From the NCBI GenBank assembly GCA_963970005.1, contig CAXAMN010003113.1:1498112-1562111 (forward strand): 64,000 nucleotides of DNA, given 5' to 3'. Origin of the DNA: Durusdinium trenchii (Eukaryota; Sar; Dinophyceae; Suessiales; Symbiodiniaceae). How positions within the stretch are numbered: position 1 is the stretch's first letter; every line of letters starts with the position of its first letter. The translations under genes were made by a program, and so were the position numbers. Positions 1 through 10,727 of the stretch are shown in pieces. The notes beneath the pieces are model-generated. The model made no database searches. It was not told the origin of the DNA and was given only the letters and a program-made list of their open reading frames with translations.

Positions 1-2528
1 GGAATACCGATTGAACGATGTAACCGCGAGCGGAAGGCCGAAGAGGAGGGATGAATACACCTGAAAGGCGGGTTCCCCCCGCTCAGCATGCCAGAAGCAG
101 ACGATACAGCCGCGGCTCTCTGCCTGACTGATAGGGGAATGCCGATATGCGTTCGGCCAATCTTCCCCTCCTGACAGCCACTCGTCAGCAGTCGTAAGAG
201 TGTGCCACTGTTGGTCTGTCAGCAGTGAAGCAACCGCCCCCACATGTTGTGCAGGGCGCAACGGCGAGCATAGAACCAATTTGTTCCAATCCGAAGACCT
301 CTCAGACTGGCCTCCTGTATCTCCATTATCAATGATCCGCTTTTTGCCCGAGGATTGGACAATCACACATCGGGGGATGAGGCGGAATGGTTCTCCTCGT
401 AGTTCTCGTAGGAGCTGCGCCTGTGTCAACGGTGCAGAGCAGAAGCCTTGGGCGGCATCATTCAGCGATTGCTCCAGCAGCACGGCATCATGTCTGCCGG
501 GTTTGAGCGAGGCGAGGGTCTTGTAATTGTGGGTTTCCCAGTCGTCGAGCACGTCCTCCATGGTGAGGGTACGACCTGGCTGCTCCGGAAAGACCCCGTA
601 GGGTGGTGCCGTACCTACAGCTGGCAGTCCCGCTACCAAGCCGTAAGGGTACGTGATATCCGCCCAGGACGTTAGGGTCACCAAGAGGGCTGTTAGTCCG
701 ATGTCCCTGGAACGGGTGACTGCCCGAATCGCTGATGTTTGGAAAGTCCGCAGGTGCTCGCCCACGCTCTTCCATCGCTGCTTCAGCTCCTTCAAGATGC
801 CTAGGCTCTGCTCGCGGAGTCGTGGTAGGTCTTTGGAACGTGATGCATAGAGTTCAGCCACAAACCATAGATCATCGTCCAGAAGGGGCGACTGCTCAGT
901 CGGGATGGGTGCCTGGCTTCGAAGGCAAGCACGCTGAAAGTGGGTGTCCGGGTCCAGCCCAAAACTCAACAGCGGAGGTAGGGCGGCTTTATGGCTCAAA
1001 GCTCCGGCTTGCTGGCCCTCGGCATGACGTTGCCTCTGCCTCAGAGCTGCGCTAGCCAAGTGTGGTCCCAGGGGCCCATCTGCCTTGAGATCGTACCGGT
1101 CTCTCCAGCGTGGAAACTCGCAGAACGGTGCCTGATTCAGGAGGTCTTCGATCATCGGGAACTTGAAGTCCTGGAACCATGTACCTGGGAAGAGGCGGCG
1201 GAAGCACGTAACAACGCCTTCTTGGGTGAATAGGCCCACTCGTGCTGGGATGCTCGCAGCCACTCCGCGGCTGGAGATGACCCCCAACCGCAATGCTCGA
1301 GATGTTGTCGAGTGATGCCTCTGGGCTTGCCCGCCTGCCGCTGCCAAGTAGCGAGGTGCTTCCGGGGCTGTGGCGTCAAAAACCAACCCTGCCAGCGCAT
1401 CGGCTTCGCAAATGTCACTGTCATGTGGGCAATCACAGGCTAAAGTGCAGCCCGCCAGCTCTGGGAGTTCCGCCGCCTTGGATGACATGATGAACTCAAC
1501 ATAGCAAGGAAGCCATTCATCTGCGGTACAATCATGTCCTGGGGTGTACGGAGAGCACCATTTCGACAGGGGCAACTTGTGGCTGTGATGCCCTCGCCCT
1601 ACGTAGATGCACTTGGCGGGAAGGTGGCCATCCACCAAGAGGTCGACTGCTCGACGAACGCGAGGCACCCGTGCTCGCTCGCGCGGGTCGATTGGTCGCA
1701 GACCCAGCTGGATCGCCAAAGGAGTCATAGCCCAGCTGCGCATAGAGCGGGGGTCATAGTGAAGCCAGTGCTCCCGGCGGCCCACAGCCTCAGTCGGCGG
1801 CATCCGAGGGACGCGCAACTTGGCTCGACCAACACGTACTGCCCACCAACTAGTGGACACCGCAATGGCGAAGGCCAGCGGGGCTGTGTACTCAGCCTCC
1901 TCATGGCTAGGGAAGACTCGCTGCCCATCCAAGGTGTAGGGCTTCCACTCATCTGGGTCGTGCTGATGATGGCATTGGAGCGGCGGCCACTGGGAGATCT
2001 CCTGGATGTTGTGCCTGAGTCTCTGCTGCTTGCGCCGCGCCCCCATGAAGCAACATGCTGCGTAGCAGGTGTCCTGCCAATCGCCGGACGCCAACATCTG
2101 CTTCTCGCGGGGCAGTTCCCAATGGAGGCTCCTCGCCGGATTCTCCCGCAGTGACACTCCACCACGATCGGCCAATTCCTGGATCTCCTGGAGGACAAAG
2201 TCACAGGCCTGGTTGTCCTTGGTCACTCGCCGAAGGTCACTCCCTCGGAGGTGTGGAAGGCCTGTGGGGTGTTCGTCTGACCGCAGGGGTTTCGGAGCGG
2301 GTCGGCCGTCCTCGAACTTCCTGGGAATCTCTCGAGCGCGGGACTTGGTGCTACAGTGGCACAGATGCAATCGGCTTGCTGCAACATCTCGTGAAGCTCT
2401 TGCTGAAACTCCGGGTGCGCGAGGTCATGTTGAGGGTTGATCAACCAGTCGATGGTGATGCATCTCCAGCCGCAGAAGATGAAGGCTCTGGTAAGCGGTG
2501 CATTGGGTCCTGACATCAGGTCGGCCAT
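1..2528 (-). pseudogene. Methyltransferase-like + reverse transcriptase polyprotein of a tyrosine-recombinase retroelement (partial, frameshifted)
   Basis: On the minus strand a frame with no stop runs from 2427 to base 1 and leaves the window. Its N-terminal part reads CSTKSRAREIPRKFEDGRP, and further on RENPARSLHW. These resemble the catalytic Pro-Cys loop and ENP motif of AdoMet-dependent DNA methyltransferases. The expected upstream part (DLMSGPNAPLTRAF then a DWLI stretch) lies in another frame at 2528 to about 2345, so a frameshift near 2345 breaks the protein. Between about 390 and 1 the frame reads RCVIVQSSGKKRIIDNGD, then WPNAYRHSP, then LLFGLPLAVTSFNRY. That is the fingers/palm pattern of DIRS-like reverse transcriptases. 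The YxDD box would lie beyond base 1. The first in-frame ATG is at 2097, so translation presumably began upstream in the original protein. Assignment to a DIRS-like RT is good; the methyltransferase label is by motif only. Confidence 0.72.
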
Positions 2529-2603
2529 CAGGGGTCCCTTCCCTGATTGCGGCGGATCCTCAACAGACCCTGAAGAGGCTGCCGCTGCCTCTTCAAGGCC
2601 CCG

Positions 2604-3804
2604 TCAGGCCTTCGGGGTGTTGCGGCAAGCTGCTGCCCCATGGTTCGGAGCTCCACACACCCGCTCCTTCTTGGTAACGTGGCCGCAACGATGTTGGCCA
2701 AGCTTGCATTTGCCCCCCTTACTCTTGCAAGATCCTTCCTGGAATGCCTGGCAAAGGAGCGTCCCATCACGGAGTACCCTGGCCACTTGTTTGCCTTCAA
2801 TCGATTTCCCCAATGCAAACTTGGAGGCCGCTGGAGCGGCTGCTGGCGGAGCGCTCTTACCCGGGGCGGTGGACGCTGGCTCTGCTGGTGTGGGCGGCAG
2901 CCAGTGTGCATCTCGCGCTTGGTAGACTTCTTTAATAATGACGCCGAGCGACTGAGAGCTTTCCCGAAAGCGTGCCGTCCACTCTGCCCGTTCTTCGGCA
3001 TCACGGGTTTGGAGCCATGCCAGCCGCTTGCCTGGAGGGAGTGCGGCAGTGGCTCGTTTCGCTCGAAAGAAATATTGCATTGCGATGTCCAGTGGCACTT
3101 GGGCGAATCGAGTGCTGTCTGCTCCCAAAGTCAATTCTTCTTTGGGATCAAACCCTGGCCCTGGCGCAGGCAAAGGTCCCACCCCTGCCATGGCGTACGC
3201 CACCATCAACGTCTGCAACTTGTCCAAATAGGCCTCGGTGTCACGGGCAGACGGCTCTTCTTCTTCAACTTCCTCAGTGAACAAGTTGTCGCCGAGTTTG
3301 CGCTTCTTCTGCGTAGTCATCAATTGAAACTGCAAGGACTTGACCTTCCATATGGAGAACACGCACAGCATCCGCTTGCTCATCTCTCGGCTCACCCTCG
3401 AGAGGGTGGAGTCAGACGGATGCACTTCCGGGGGAAATCGTTGGCGGTACCTCCGCCAGAAGCTGACCTTGGTGTCCCTCAGCTCGGTCTCTCCAAGCAT
3501 GGAATCGAGGTCATCAGAGGCCACCTTGGAGCGATCTTGCTCCATAGAGGGTGATGGCGTGCCATGCCCGCCGCAAGCGGGACACCTGAAGCATCTTGCC
3601 ATCCCCAAGCGACAGCTTTGAGAGCCATGGCTCAACCGCGCCCTCACTGTCAAAGAAAAATCGAAATTCTTCAAAATTAGAGATACCGGTCTTGATCAAG
3701 GCTTCCACAACAACAGGGTCAAGGCTGAAGTTCGTGCCTAGCGCCTTCAGAGAATCTTCAATCCTCGAAGACTCCCTCGGCACTAAGCTCAAAGAACTAG
3801 CCAT
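2604..3804 (-). pseudogene. Gag-like protein with C-terminal Cys/His knuckle (frameshifted)
   Basis: An ATG at 3804 opens MASSLSLVPRESSR, followed by a helical segment ending FEEFRFFFDSEG. This frame must shift near 3545 to join the long downstream frame ending at 2604. The long frame contains RDTEAYLDKLQTLMVAYAMAG, a Lys/Arg-rich middle, a Pro/Ala linker and a C-terminal Cys/His array (CQAFQEGSC, then KCKLGQHRC, then VCGAPNHGAAAC). The same type of knuckle ends the recombinase ORF of this element, including the VxRxLRxG lead-in. Position just upstream of the methyltransferase/RT frame, a Zn-knuckle C-terminus and a low-complexity linker fit a Gag-like nucleocapsid protein. No catalytic motif was seen. 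The frameshift means this copy is probably inactive. Confidence 0.6.
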
Positions 3805-4176
3805 GCTGTCTCGGGGATCCCTTCCCACGCGCCTAAGCCAAAGCTGCCCGCTCGGAGGAGTCCCTCTCCTCCTGCACAATGACTACGGCCGTGACGAGTC
3901 CGGAGACGGGGGGGGGGAAGGAAGACATAGGGACAGACCGAACGACGTCCTCATGGACATGCTTCTGCGGCTCGGTCAATTCTCCCTGCACCTCGATCCT
4001 AACCGCCTAGGCGAAACTCCCCCCTCGCCGAATGCCCCTGTCAGGCGACTGCGCTCTGTTTTCACGCTGTCTTGGTCAAGCTCGCCACGGGCAACGGATC
4101 ACTCCATCGCCAAAAGGGGGCTAGCTGCTCTTATGTGTCGCTGTGCGACAAGATGAAAACAGGTGCCACAGCCTCC
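3805..4176. other. Spacer between phosphatase-like and Gag-like frames, with a G homopolymer
   Basis: About 370 bp with no convincing coding frame lie between the end of the phosphatase-like frame (4177) and the Gag-like ATG (3804). It contains a run of ten G on the plus strand near 3909-3918. It could be an internal untranslated region with a trans-splice acceptor for the Gag/RT unit, or a junction between two elements in tandem. The sequence does not decide this. Confidence 0.4.
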
Positions 4177-4990
4177 TCAAGGGATCCAGGAGGCTGGTGC
4201 TCTATTGGCACAAACTTGGCATGTTGGCCTGCCCCAGGCAATCGCCTCCATCTTCGAGGTACACTTCGACGGGTTTGCCAAACGCCCTTTGCTCTTCTGG
4301 CCGCTCTGGCGATGTGAGCAGAGGGGAGTGTCCTCATAGCCCTGGATGTGCAGCTGACTGCGGGCGGTCGCGATGTATCCGGTTGGCCGGGGCCAGGCAT
4401 TGCCCAGACTAGATGTGCGAAGGGTCTCATGGATCCAACCAGCCAAGGCCCTGTCTCTCAGCAAGCCTTGGATGTCGACATCCCTCACACTTGCCAAGTA
4501 GTCCCAAGCTGCTTCAAAGCGCTCCCGGAGCAGAATGGCTCGGATCATACACGCGGTACCCGCCGCGCGATGCCGGCCACTAATGCAGTGGAGGAGCACA
4601 TCCTCACCTCCCCACAACGTATTGCACAGGAGCGGAAACAGGTCGCGCCATTGCTCGTCTCGCCTATCAGGGTGGGCGATAGCGAACTTGCGCAGGGTCG
4701 CTCCCTGCAAGCAAATGCCACCCCGCTGCGAAGGCTCCTCAAGCATGCATGCCACTTGAAGAGTGACGGATGGAAAGGCTGATGCTGACCTGTTCGTAGG
4801 CAATCCACCCAACCACAACGTGCCGCCACTTTGGACGGACAGCACTTTGGTCGGCGCCTGCGCGCTCTTCCCCCGCACGGTGGCCAAGCGGTCCCACCGC
4901 TGGTCGTGCACATTGGGTGTGAACGCGGCCGGGGGCTCGGGCATCTCGAAGATGTCGCTGGGAGCCTCCGTTGCTTCGGCTGCTGCTGCT
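4177..4990 (-). pseudogene. Protein-tyrosine/dual-specificity phosphatase-like domain, C-terminal part of the recombinase polyprotein
   Basis: The minus-strand frame ending at 4177 reads DVLLHCISGRHRAAGTACM, with the codon for the key cysteine at 4585-4587. H-C-X5-R is the phosphate-binding loop of the PTP/DSP superfamily, and the lead-in of hydrophobic beta-strand residues is typical. Upstream the frame reads TLWLGGLPTN, like the first strand of a DSP fold. Downstream is a helical region (FEAAWDYLASVRDVDI). The frame is open from 5205, but its first about 70 residues overlap the Pro-rich tail of the recombinase frame and look out of register. I infer one ancestral protein (recombinase, knuckle, phosphatase) split by a frameshift near 4990. 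Whether the domain is enzymatically active is unknown. The general-acid Asp of the family was not located with confidence. Confidence 0.55.
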
Positions 4991-7150
4991 CGCCATGGTG
5001 GAATGACCTCCGAGGCTTTGCATGGGCGCCGCAGCTGTCGCTGCCACCGAGGGCGGCATTGCCTTGGGTGCCACGGGCTGCGCTGGAGAGGGTACTGCCT
5101 CAGTGTCCGGGGGTGGCACGGTGCGCAGCTTCTTGGTCTTGGGAGCCGGGACTGGACTCGGGGACGCACTCGGGGAGCGAGGGCCTGCTGAGGACTCATC
5201 TTCACTGGAGGTGCTCTCTGGCGATGATGCTCGATATGGAGCCTCAGGGGCGTCGGCCACGGGGAGAGCGACTGGCTCTACGGTGCTGGGCACTGCGACG
5301 TTCGCCAGCGGGGTGTGCTCGACATCCTCGGCCACCACATAGCGCTTTGCCAAGCAAGCCTGAGCTGGATGCTTCCCTCCGCAGGCACGGCCAGTCTTCA
5401 GCACGATGGCACAAAGGTGGGCTTCACCACAGGTCCCCTCGCCCACGTGGCAGGCGTCCAACTGAAAGTTGGGGCCTAGCGCCTTGCCGTTCCTCAGGAA
5501 ACGGGTGACCACCTTGCCATTGATGGAGGGGGGCATCACAGCTTCGGAGCGCTTGGAACTAGCTTGCGCCGCTCTTGTGAGCGCTGCACGCTCTCGCGAA
5601 AAAGCGAACGCGCGCTGCGCTGCTGCCACCGACATCGGCTTGTCCCACAAGCTGTGCTTGTCGAGGCTCACCGCCCGCTGCACCTCGGGCTTGGCCGCGT
5701 CCACTGCGGCAGTGATGGCGGCTGGAGTTGCCAGTTCCCAGGCATCAAATTCGCCCAACCTGGCGACAAGTCCCAGCGACAGATGTTTGAGCCTCATGCT
5801 AACGAGATCACGGCTGCCTGCGTAGTGTGTCGGCATGGCGGCCTCCTGAGGTAGCTCACTCTTGGATTGCCAATCCCCCAAGGCCACCATCTCAACCGGG
5901 GTGTACTTGGCCAGCAACGCCACGGTGGGCATGAGCCGGCGCCACGAGTAGGTGGAGAGGTCAGCCACGTCGGTCACAAGGTCCTGGAACAGCTCACGAC
6001 CTGCGGCTTGCACCTCAGAGATGTCCCACGCGCGGCCTTCCCGATTGAAGCAGAGGCCGCCTTCATCTCGTTGGGCCTCGGGCAACTGGTTCCGAAGGGC
6101 CACCACATGCTCTGCCCAGGGCCAGCCATCTGTGAACTGCGAAGGGATGGAGAAGTCGAAGCCATCACGTTTGCTCGCCTGTTTCCCTTTGGGGCAATGG
6201 CAGTACATCGTTGAGCGGGACAATCGCACCATCTGAGCACGTTGGACATGCCGGTAGCGTAGTACGCCTACGCCAACGATCCAACTTCCCAGCATCGCAG
6301 TCCAGCGAGGGTCCTGTCGGGTGAAGGCTTCCTTGATGCCACGCTCCAAGTGGGTGAGCATGGGCGGCTCGACAACGAGAGCCTGGGATCGCGCAGCGGC
6401 CCGCCGGGAGGCAGGTGGATCCAGCACGATCGCATCCAACTGCCACCCCAAATGCCCCAGTTTATTCAACCAGCGAAGCGAGTTCAATGCCCGCTTAGGT
6501 CCTTTGGAGCCGGAGGCCAGGAATGACGCCAAATCCAAATGCTCTATCGTAGTCCTATCTCGAGAACGCATAAAGCTGACCAATTCCGACCACGTGCGCA
6601 CAGCGTTCACCACTGTCTGAGGTTCCGATTTGGTCACTTTGACCTGCGCCAAGCGAGTGAGTTGCAGTTTCCACTCAGCTAGGATCGCATCTGAGAGGTT
6701 CCCCACGGAAGGGCGATGAATCCCGGCGTCCTCAAACACCTTGGCCAGCGCTTCCACTCGCCTGTTCACACTGTCAGCACTGAAAGCTTGTTGAGAAAGG
6801 GTCACTCCCTTCCGAACAGGCACTGGAGGAGCGGGTAGGTGAAGAGCATGTGCCGGCCTGTCGCGACTCGAGCCGGCGTCCACTGTAGAGGCCGCCAACG
6901 GCATCAGCTCCTCAGTCTGCTCGGAGCGGGCCTTGGTCCAAGCATCGGCCAATCCCCGGCCCCCGGCCAATTCCGCTGACCGAAAGGCAAAGGCGAAGTC
7001 CGCGTCGTCCAAGAGGTGGTATTGCTCCCTGAACTCGCGAACACGGGCGGCTTGGGCCACTTCAGACGAGGTCTCCGGGTCCCACCTGGAGCTCCCCGCT
7101 GACTCGACCGCATAGCACCCCCTGTCAGCCATGAGCCCTGCAAGGACTAT
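4985..7150 (-). pseudogene. Tyrosine recombinase (DIRS-type) with C-terminal Cys/His knuckle
   Basis: A long minus-strand frame (open 7669-4739) is protein-like from about 7150 downward. It contains the tyrosine-recombinase signature in order: GVGVLRYRHVQR (first Arg box, about 6260), a Lys-containing stretch HCPKGKQ, YSWRRLMPT (the HxxR-type box, with Tyr/Ser in place of His), GDW (the His/Trp position), then MPTHYAGSR with the likely nucleophile Tyr near 5824. A core-binding-like helical region (NSLRWLNKLGHLGWQ) precedes it. After the catalytic domain comes a Cys/His knuckle (CHVGEGTC, then HLC, then RACGGKHPAQAC) and a Pro/Ser-rich linker. The ends of the frame (above 7150 and below about 4985) have odd composition and appear to be out-of-frame readings, so frameshifts flank the domain. 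Role inferred: integration of circular cDNA of the retroelement. Confidence 0.72.
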
Positions 7151-7154
7151 CGCA

Positions 7155-7672
7155 CTAGTCTGAGCCAGAACTGTCGATGCACAACGGGCACTGCCGTGAC
7201 CAGAAGTTGCAGCTCTCACAAACGATCGATCGACAGACTCGACAGGACTCGAACGTGGGCAGGCGACAAAGGAGGCAGAGGGGGGGGATGTACTCAACGT
7301 CATAGGCCACGGCCCCCAGGATCGCACGGATGGATCGGCCTGCATTCGCGACTTCCCGGGGAATACCTGGGGTCCCAACCAGGGACGACCATGGTTCCCG
7401 CCATGGCCGCCTCCCCTGCTGCCAAAGCCGAACCAGCTCGAAGAACTCCTCGGTGTCGATGCCATCGTCCCCGTCGTCCAGCCGCTCCACGGCCAAACCA
7501 ACGTGGACCGGCAAGATGTCCAACGGGCCCAGGTCAAAGGCAATCCACTGCAGCGCCAAGCGGTCCAAGCGCGCCGCAGAGGCATGGTAACGCTGCCACG
7601 CGACCGCTGGCCCAAGTCCCTCTTGAACCAGCAAGCAGCGGCAGAGAGAACAAACGCTATTTTGGCCAAGTC
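7155..7672 (-). pseudogene. N-terminal part of the recombinase polyprotein with RING-like Cys array
   Basis: In a frame different from the recombinase frame, the minus strand reads LQWIAFDLGPLDILPVHVG, then ERLDDGDDGIDTEEFFEL. It ends in a dense Cys array: CLLCRLPTFESCRVC, then CESCNF, then CPLC, with CX2C pairs spaced as in RING/treble-clef zinc fingers. The frame opens immediately after the SL relic at 7674-7685 and has no ATG near its start. It must shift near 7150 to enter the recombinase frame. I infer this was the N-terminus of the same protein. Its function is not known; Cys pairs suggest zinc binding. Confidence 0.5.
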
Positions 7673-7673
7673 A

Positions 7674-7685
7674 CTTGAGCCAAAA
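7674..7685 (-). other. Dinoflagellate spliced-leader relic at the 5' end of the retroelement
   Basis: On the minus strand these 12 bases read TTTTGGCTCAAG, exactly the 3' end of the conserved 22-nt dinoflagellate spliced leader. They sit directly upstream of the first coding frame of the element (7672 downward). Upstream of this point the match to the SL ends. The simplest reading is that a trans-spliced mRNA was reverse transcribed and inserted, truncated within the SL. Confidence 0.7.
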
Positions 7686-10326
7686 CATTCGTTGGTTCAA
7701 ACCTATGGCAGTAATGAATACATGTTCACCCAAGCCTGCCAGACCTGAAACATGTTTATATATATATATGTTTGCTTTTATTTTGGATAATATTTGGACT
7801 CTTTTGGCTAATGTTTGCTTTATGTTGTTTCGACATCAGTCCAAATATCTACTGGTCCAAAACATGTCATCGAATCCTCCACCGTTTGTCGCCGTACACC
7901 GATTTTCGGTGGGTCGGCTAGGAAAAATGGCCATGGCGCATGCGCAGCAACGATGGTATTAACCGGTCAGACAATGGACAATATGGCACAGTGTCCAAGC
8001 CATCAATTCCTTGCCAGCTGCAAGCTCCAGAAAACATGAAATGCCGACCAACATAGCATTGCGGCGTGTGTGCCTCATCGTATCACGCTTCGTAGCTGCT
8101 TGTTTGTTCAGCCGGCATTGGTGGAGTGGAACACGGCCACATTTACGCACTGATCTGAGCAGATCCGAGGACATCATTATCAACGGTCAGGCAGGCTTGT
8201 GATGCGATAACGAAACAATAAGGGAATCAAAAATTATCTACAAGCAAACGGGTACAACTGCCAGTGGTCACCAGTGGCGGGAATATATTAATATACGATA
8301 TATACTTCAAGTGGCAAATAACTGCCTTTTATCTGGTCCCTTACCAGCGTCTATATCTCTTGATGTCTTTTGATGACGTCATCCAGTGGCATCACAAACC
8401 CTATGCAATTTCAAAGGGTGAGTGGCTGTCCTTGCTCGCTTCAACGAGCAAGCGTGATAAATGCAAATATGGTGGCACAAGCGCACACCTACTAGCTGTT
8501 GACGAGTGCCATGAATTTCCACGCATTGAACTCATCGATGGCCCCCAGGAAAGCAACATGGTTGGTATCCCCTTGACAGAATCTTTTGCCAGCGACGATG
8601 CATTCCAAACACCACCTCCCCAATGCGGATCTGTGCTGCGACATGGCACATCGCACCAGAGTCACTAAAGCGGCTTTTGCAGAACTGCAGTTGCAAGGTG
8701 TGTGGGTGAGAGTCGATCTCACAAGGGCGAAACCAACATCAGCTGAACGTCATCGTGATTCAACGCCTGTGGCTCACAAAACTGAAGACTCCAAATCTGG
8801 CAGCATGCAATGTCTATGGAGAAAACATGATGAACAATACAGTTTAGAGACAACCTGAGCACTTCTTGAATTTGCCTCTTGTCTTTTTTGAGACCCACCC
8901 ACCAGGCCCTACGCCGGGCGGCCTCGCTCAGAAGCTTTTGGATTCCAGGGGTCCATGGTCCGATTCATCATGTGTGGACAGACTATCAGGTGTCCCATCC
9001 TGGGCCGGCACACAAATCAGCCCGGTCTGACCGTCCAAGCACTGGTACAGTACGTGGAACCAATGACCAGTCTAAACTAGAGCTAAACTAACTGAGTGGC
9101 ATCCACCCGTGGTTTTGAAGCCTCACTTTTCGACCCCGAGCCAAATATATACATATATAATCATATATATAGTTTTACCAGTTTTGCCTGAAAGTTGTGC
9201 AGCCTGATGCGTACTGTAATGTCTGATTTAATGTCTTGAGTACCCTTGGACAAGGGGCTTACCCCAAAACGTTTAGATGGAGAACGGGACACTCCATTTT
9301 GTTGCATAAACAATCGTTGACGAAAGCACGTGCTGCTCTACCTGCGTCCGGTGCCGGCCAAATCAATTGCAATATTTGCATTGGACAATTTGTGTAACAA
9401 CAGCAATATATGATATATACAATATAAACATACGGATACTGCATCGTACGATAGTTGAAGGCCATAGAGTTGCCAGAAAGGCGTATTTTTTTAATCAATG
9501 TATCTCTTCTATTTTGTTATTATATACTTTCATTTCTTTTGTATCTTCTCTTCTCCTCTCAGCTCAGCTCCACGCTTCCCCTGCTTTTCTGGAGCTAGTC
9601 TGGTCTTACAGTCGGTGACAATCTCACAAGGAGAAACAAGGATGTGGTTCCTTGCGAAACGATCCACACGACACAAACCAAAGCAGGTGAAAGGAAAAAC
9701 ATTGTGCAACGTAGTATTGGCAAATATCTTGACCAACAGCCTCAACTTGATAAGTCTGGCTAATTCTCCCTTTCCCTGCGATCACCCTGCAGTCACGCGG
9801 CCGAGAGCGCACTCAAGGCTGTGTTGCTTAATATTTGTGGGACCGTCATCATGGTCTGCGCGAGGATCCTCGCTTTATCCGCCAACGGTGCCATCCTTGG
9901 CGCCGAGACAAACGGACCCGCAGGTGTTTCGTGCCCGGAGACGTTCTGCTTTGACAGTTGGACTATTCGATCAAGCTGGACTGGTCTCCTTTCACATGGA
10001 AAGAGCCTCATTTGGTGATTGATAGGCTTCGCATGGATGAGGTTGTCATTTCCCTCTTTGCTCTTTGGGTTTCGCGATTATGCACGGTTCGAAGAGTAGC
10101 ATGAGCATAGAAAACCAATGCATAATTACGTGTGGTAATTATTTGGCCTGGATCTTGCAATACAAATGCAGTGCTTGTATGTGCTTCTACCACCCACGCC
10201 TTTTGTTGAGAAAGCTGGGCTAAATGAATAATCCAAACAAAATTATCCCTGAAAACTGTCATGAAACCAAAAGCTAGTCTGAATGGGGAAACTTGGCTTC
10301 TGGAAAAGCATTCATCCAAAAATGCA
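7686..10326. other. Intergenic, no gene recognised
   Basis: AT-richer sequence with short TA microsatellites (about 7757-7770 and 9145-9172). Open frames on both strands are short and lack recognisable motifs. I see no exon with matching splice sites, no RNA gene and no long repeat. Confidence 0.5.
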
Positions 10327-10727
10327 CACACTTCGACATTGGTTTTCAGTTAACTCAATTGCCACGATGAGAAGGAAGGTGAGGGAACCGCAAGGTGAAA
10401 GGGTCGGCGCAACTGAAATTGTTTAACAAACTGTTTACTCATCTGCAGAACGCGCCCCTGCCTCTTTTTTCTGCGTTGAGAAACTAATAGGTTAGTAGTG
10501 ATACCAGGAGCCCGTAGTAGCGTGTAAACCACCATGGAAGCAAGCCAAGGAAGATTAGGGCCACAGCGTGGTCAACAGTTTGGAACATGTACACAGTGGT
10601 GCGTCCCCCACTGCATCAGCACCTACTGGCATCCTCTTCGTTGGACGGGAAATGCCAGTGGTGTCCCGTCCCCCTGCTGGATCACGTGGTGGAAAAGACC
10701 CTTCGAGACAGGGCTTGACACACACAC
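10327..10727 (-). repeat. Pseudo-LTR A1 (family A terminal repeat)
   Basis: About 400 bp that recur at 11453-11840 with few differences, including an extra 9 bases near 10660 absent from the second copy. On the plus strand it starts CACACTTCGA and ends TTGACACACAC, running into a CA microsatellite (to about 10735). It is a diverged homologue of the B1/B2 repeats, sharing start, end and short blocks. It carries hairpins at 10594-10613 and 10625-10659 (see separate entry). Orientation is set by the RT-bearing B element, which reads on the minus strand. Confidence 0.85.
10594..10659. other. Paired hairpins in pseudo-LTR A1
   Basis: Hairpin 1: CAGTGG (10594-10599) pairs with CCACTG (10608-10613) around a loop containing GCGTCC. 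Hairpin 2: ACTGGCA (10625-10631) pairs with TGCCAGT (10653-10659). It encloses TCC/GGA and a two-A bulge, with loop block CTTCGTTGG. The same architecture with different stem bases is at 12086-12156 in the B family. This conserved-loop, changed-stem pattern suggests a selected RNA structure. Confidence 0.7.

Noticed and set aside
1534-2154. 206-codon plus-strand frame
   Set aside because: Antisense shadow of the methyltransferase/RT frame, which has clear motifs on the minus strand.
7155-7669. N-terminal 170 residues of the 976-codon minus frame as protein
   Set aside because: Trp/Ser/Arg-rich composition without motifs; the overlapping frame has the Cys array and acidic motif typical of a real domain.
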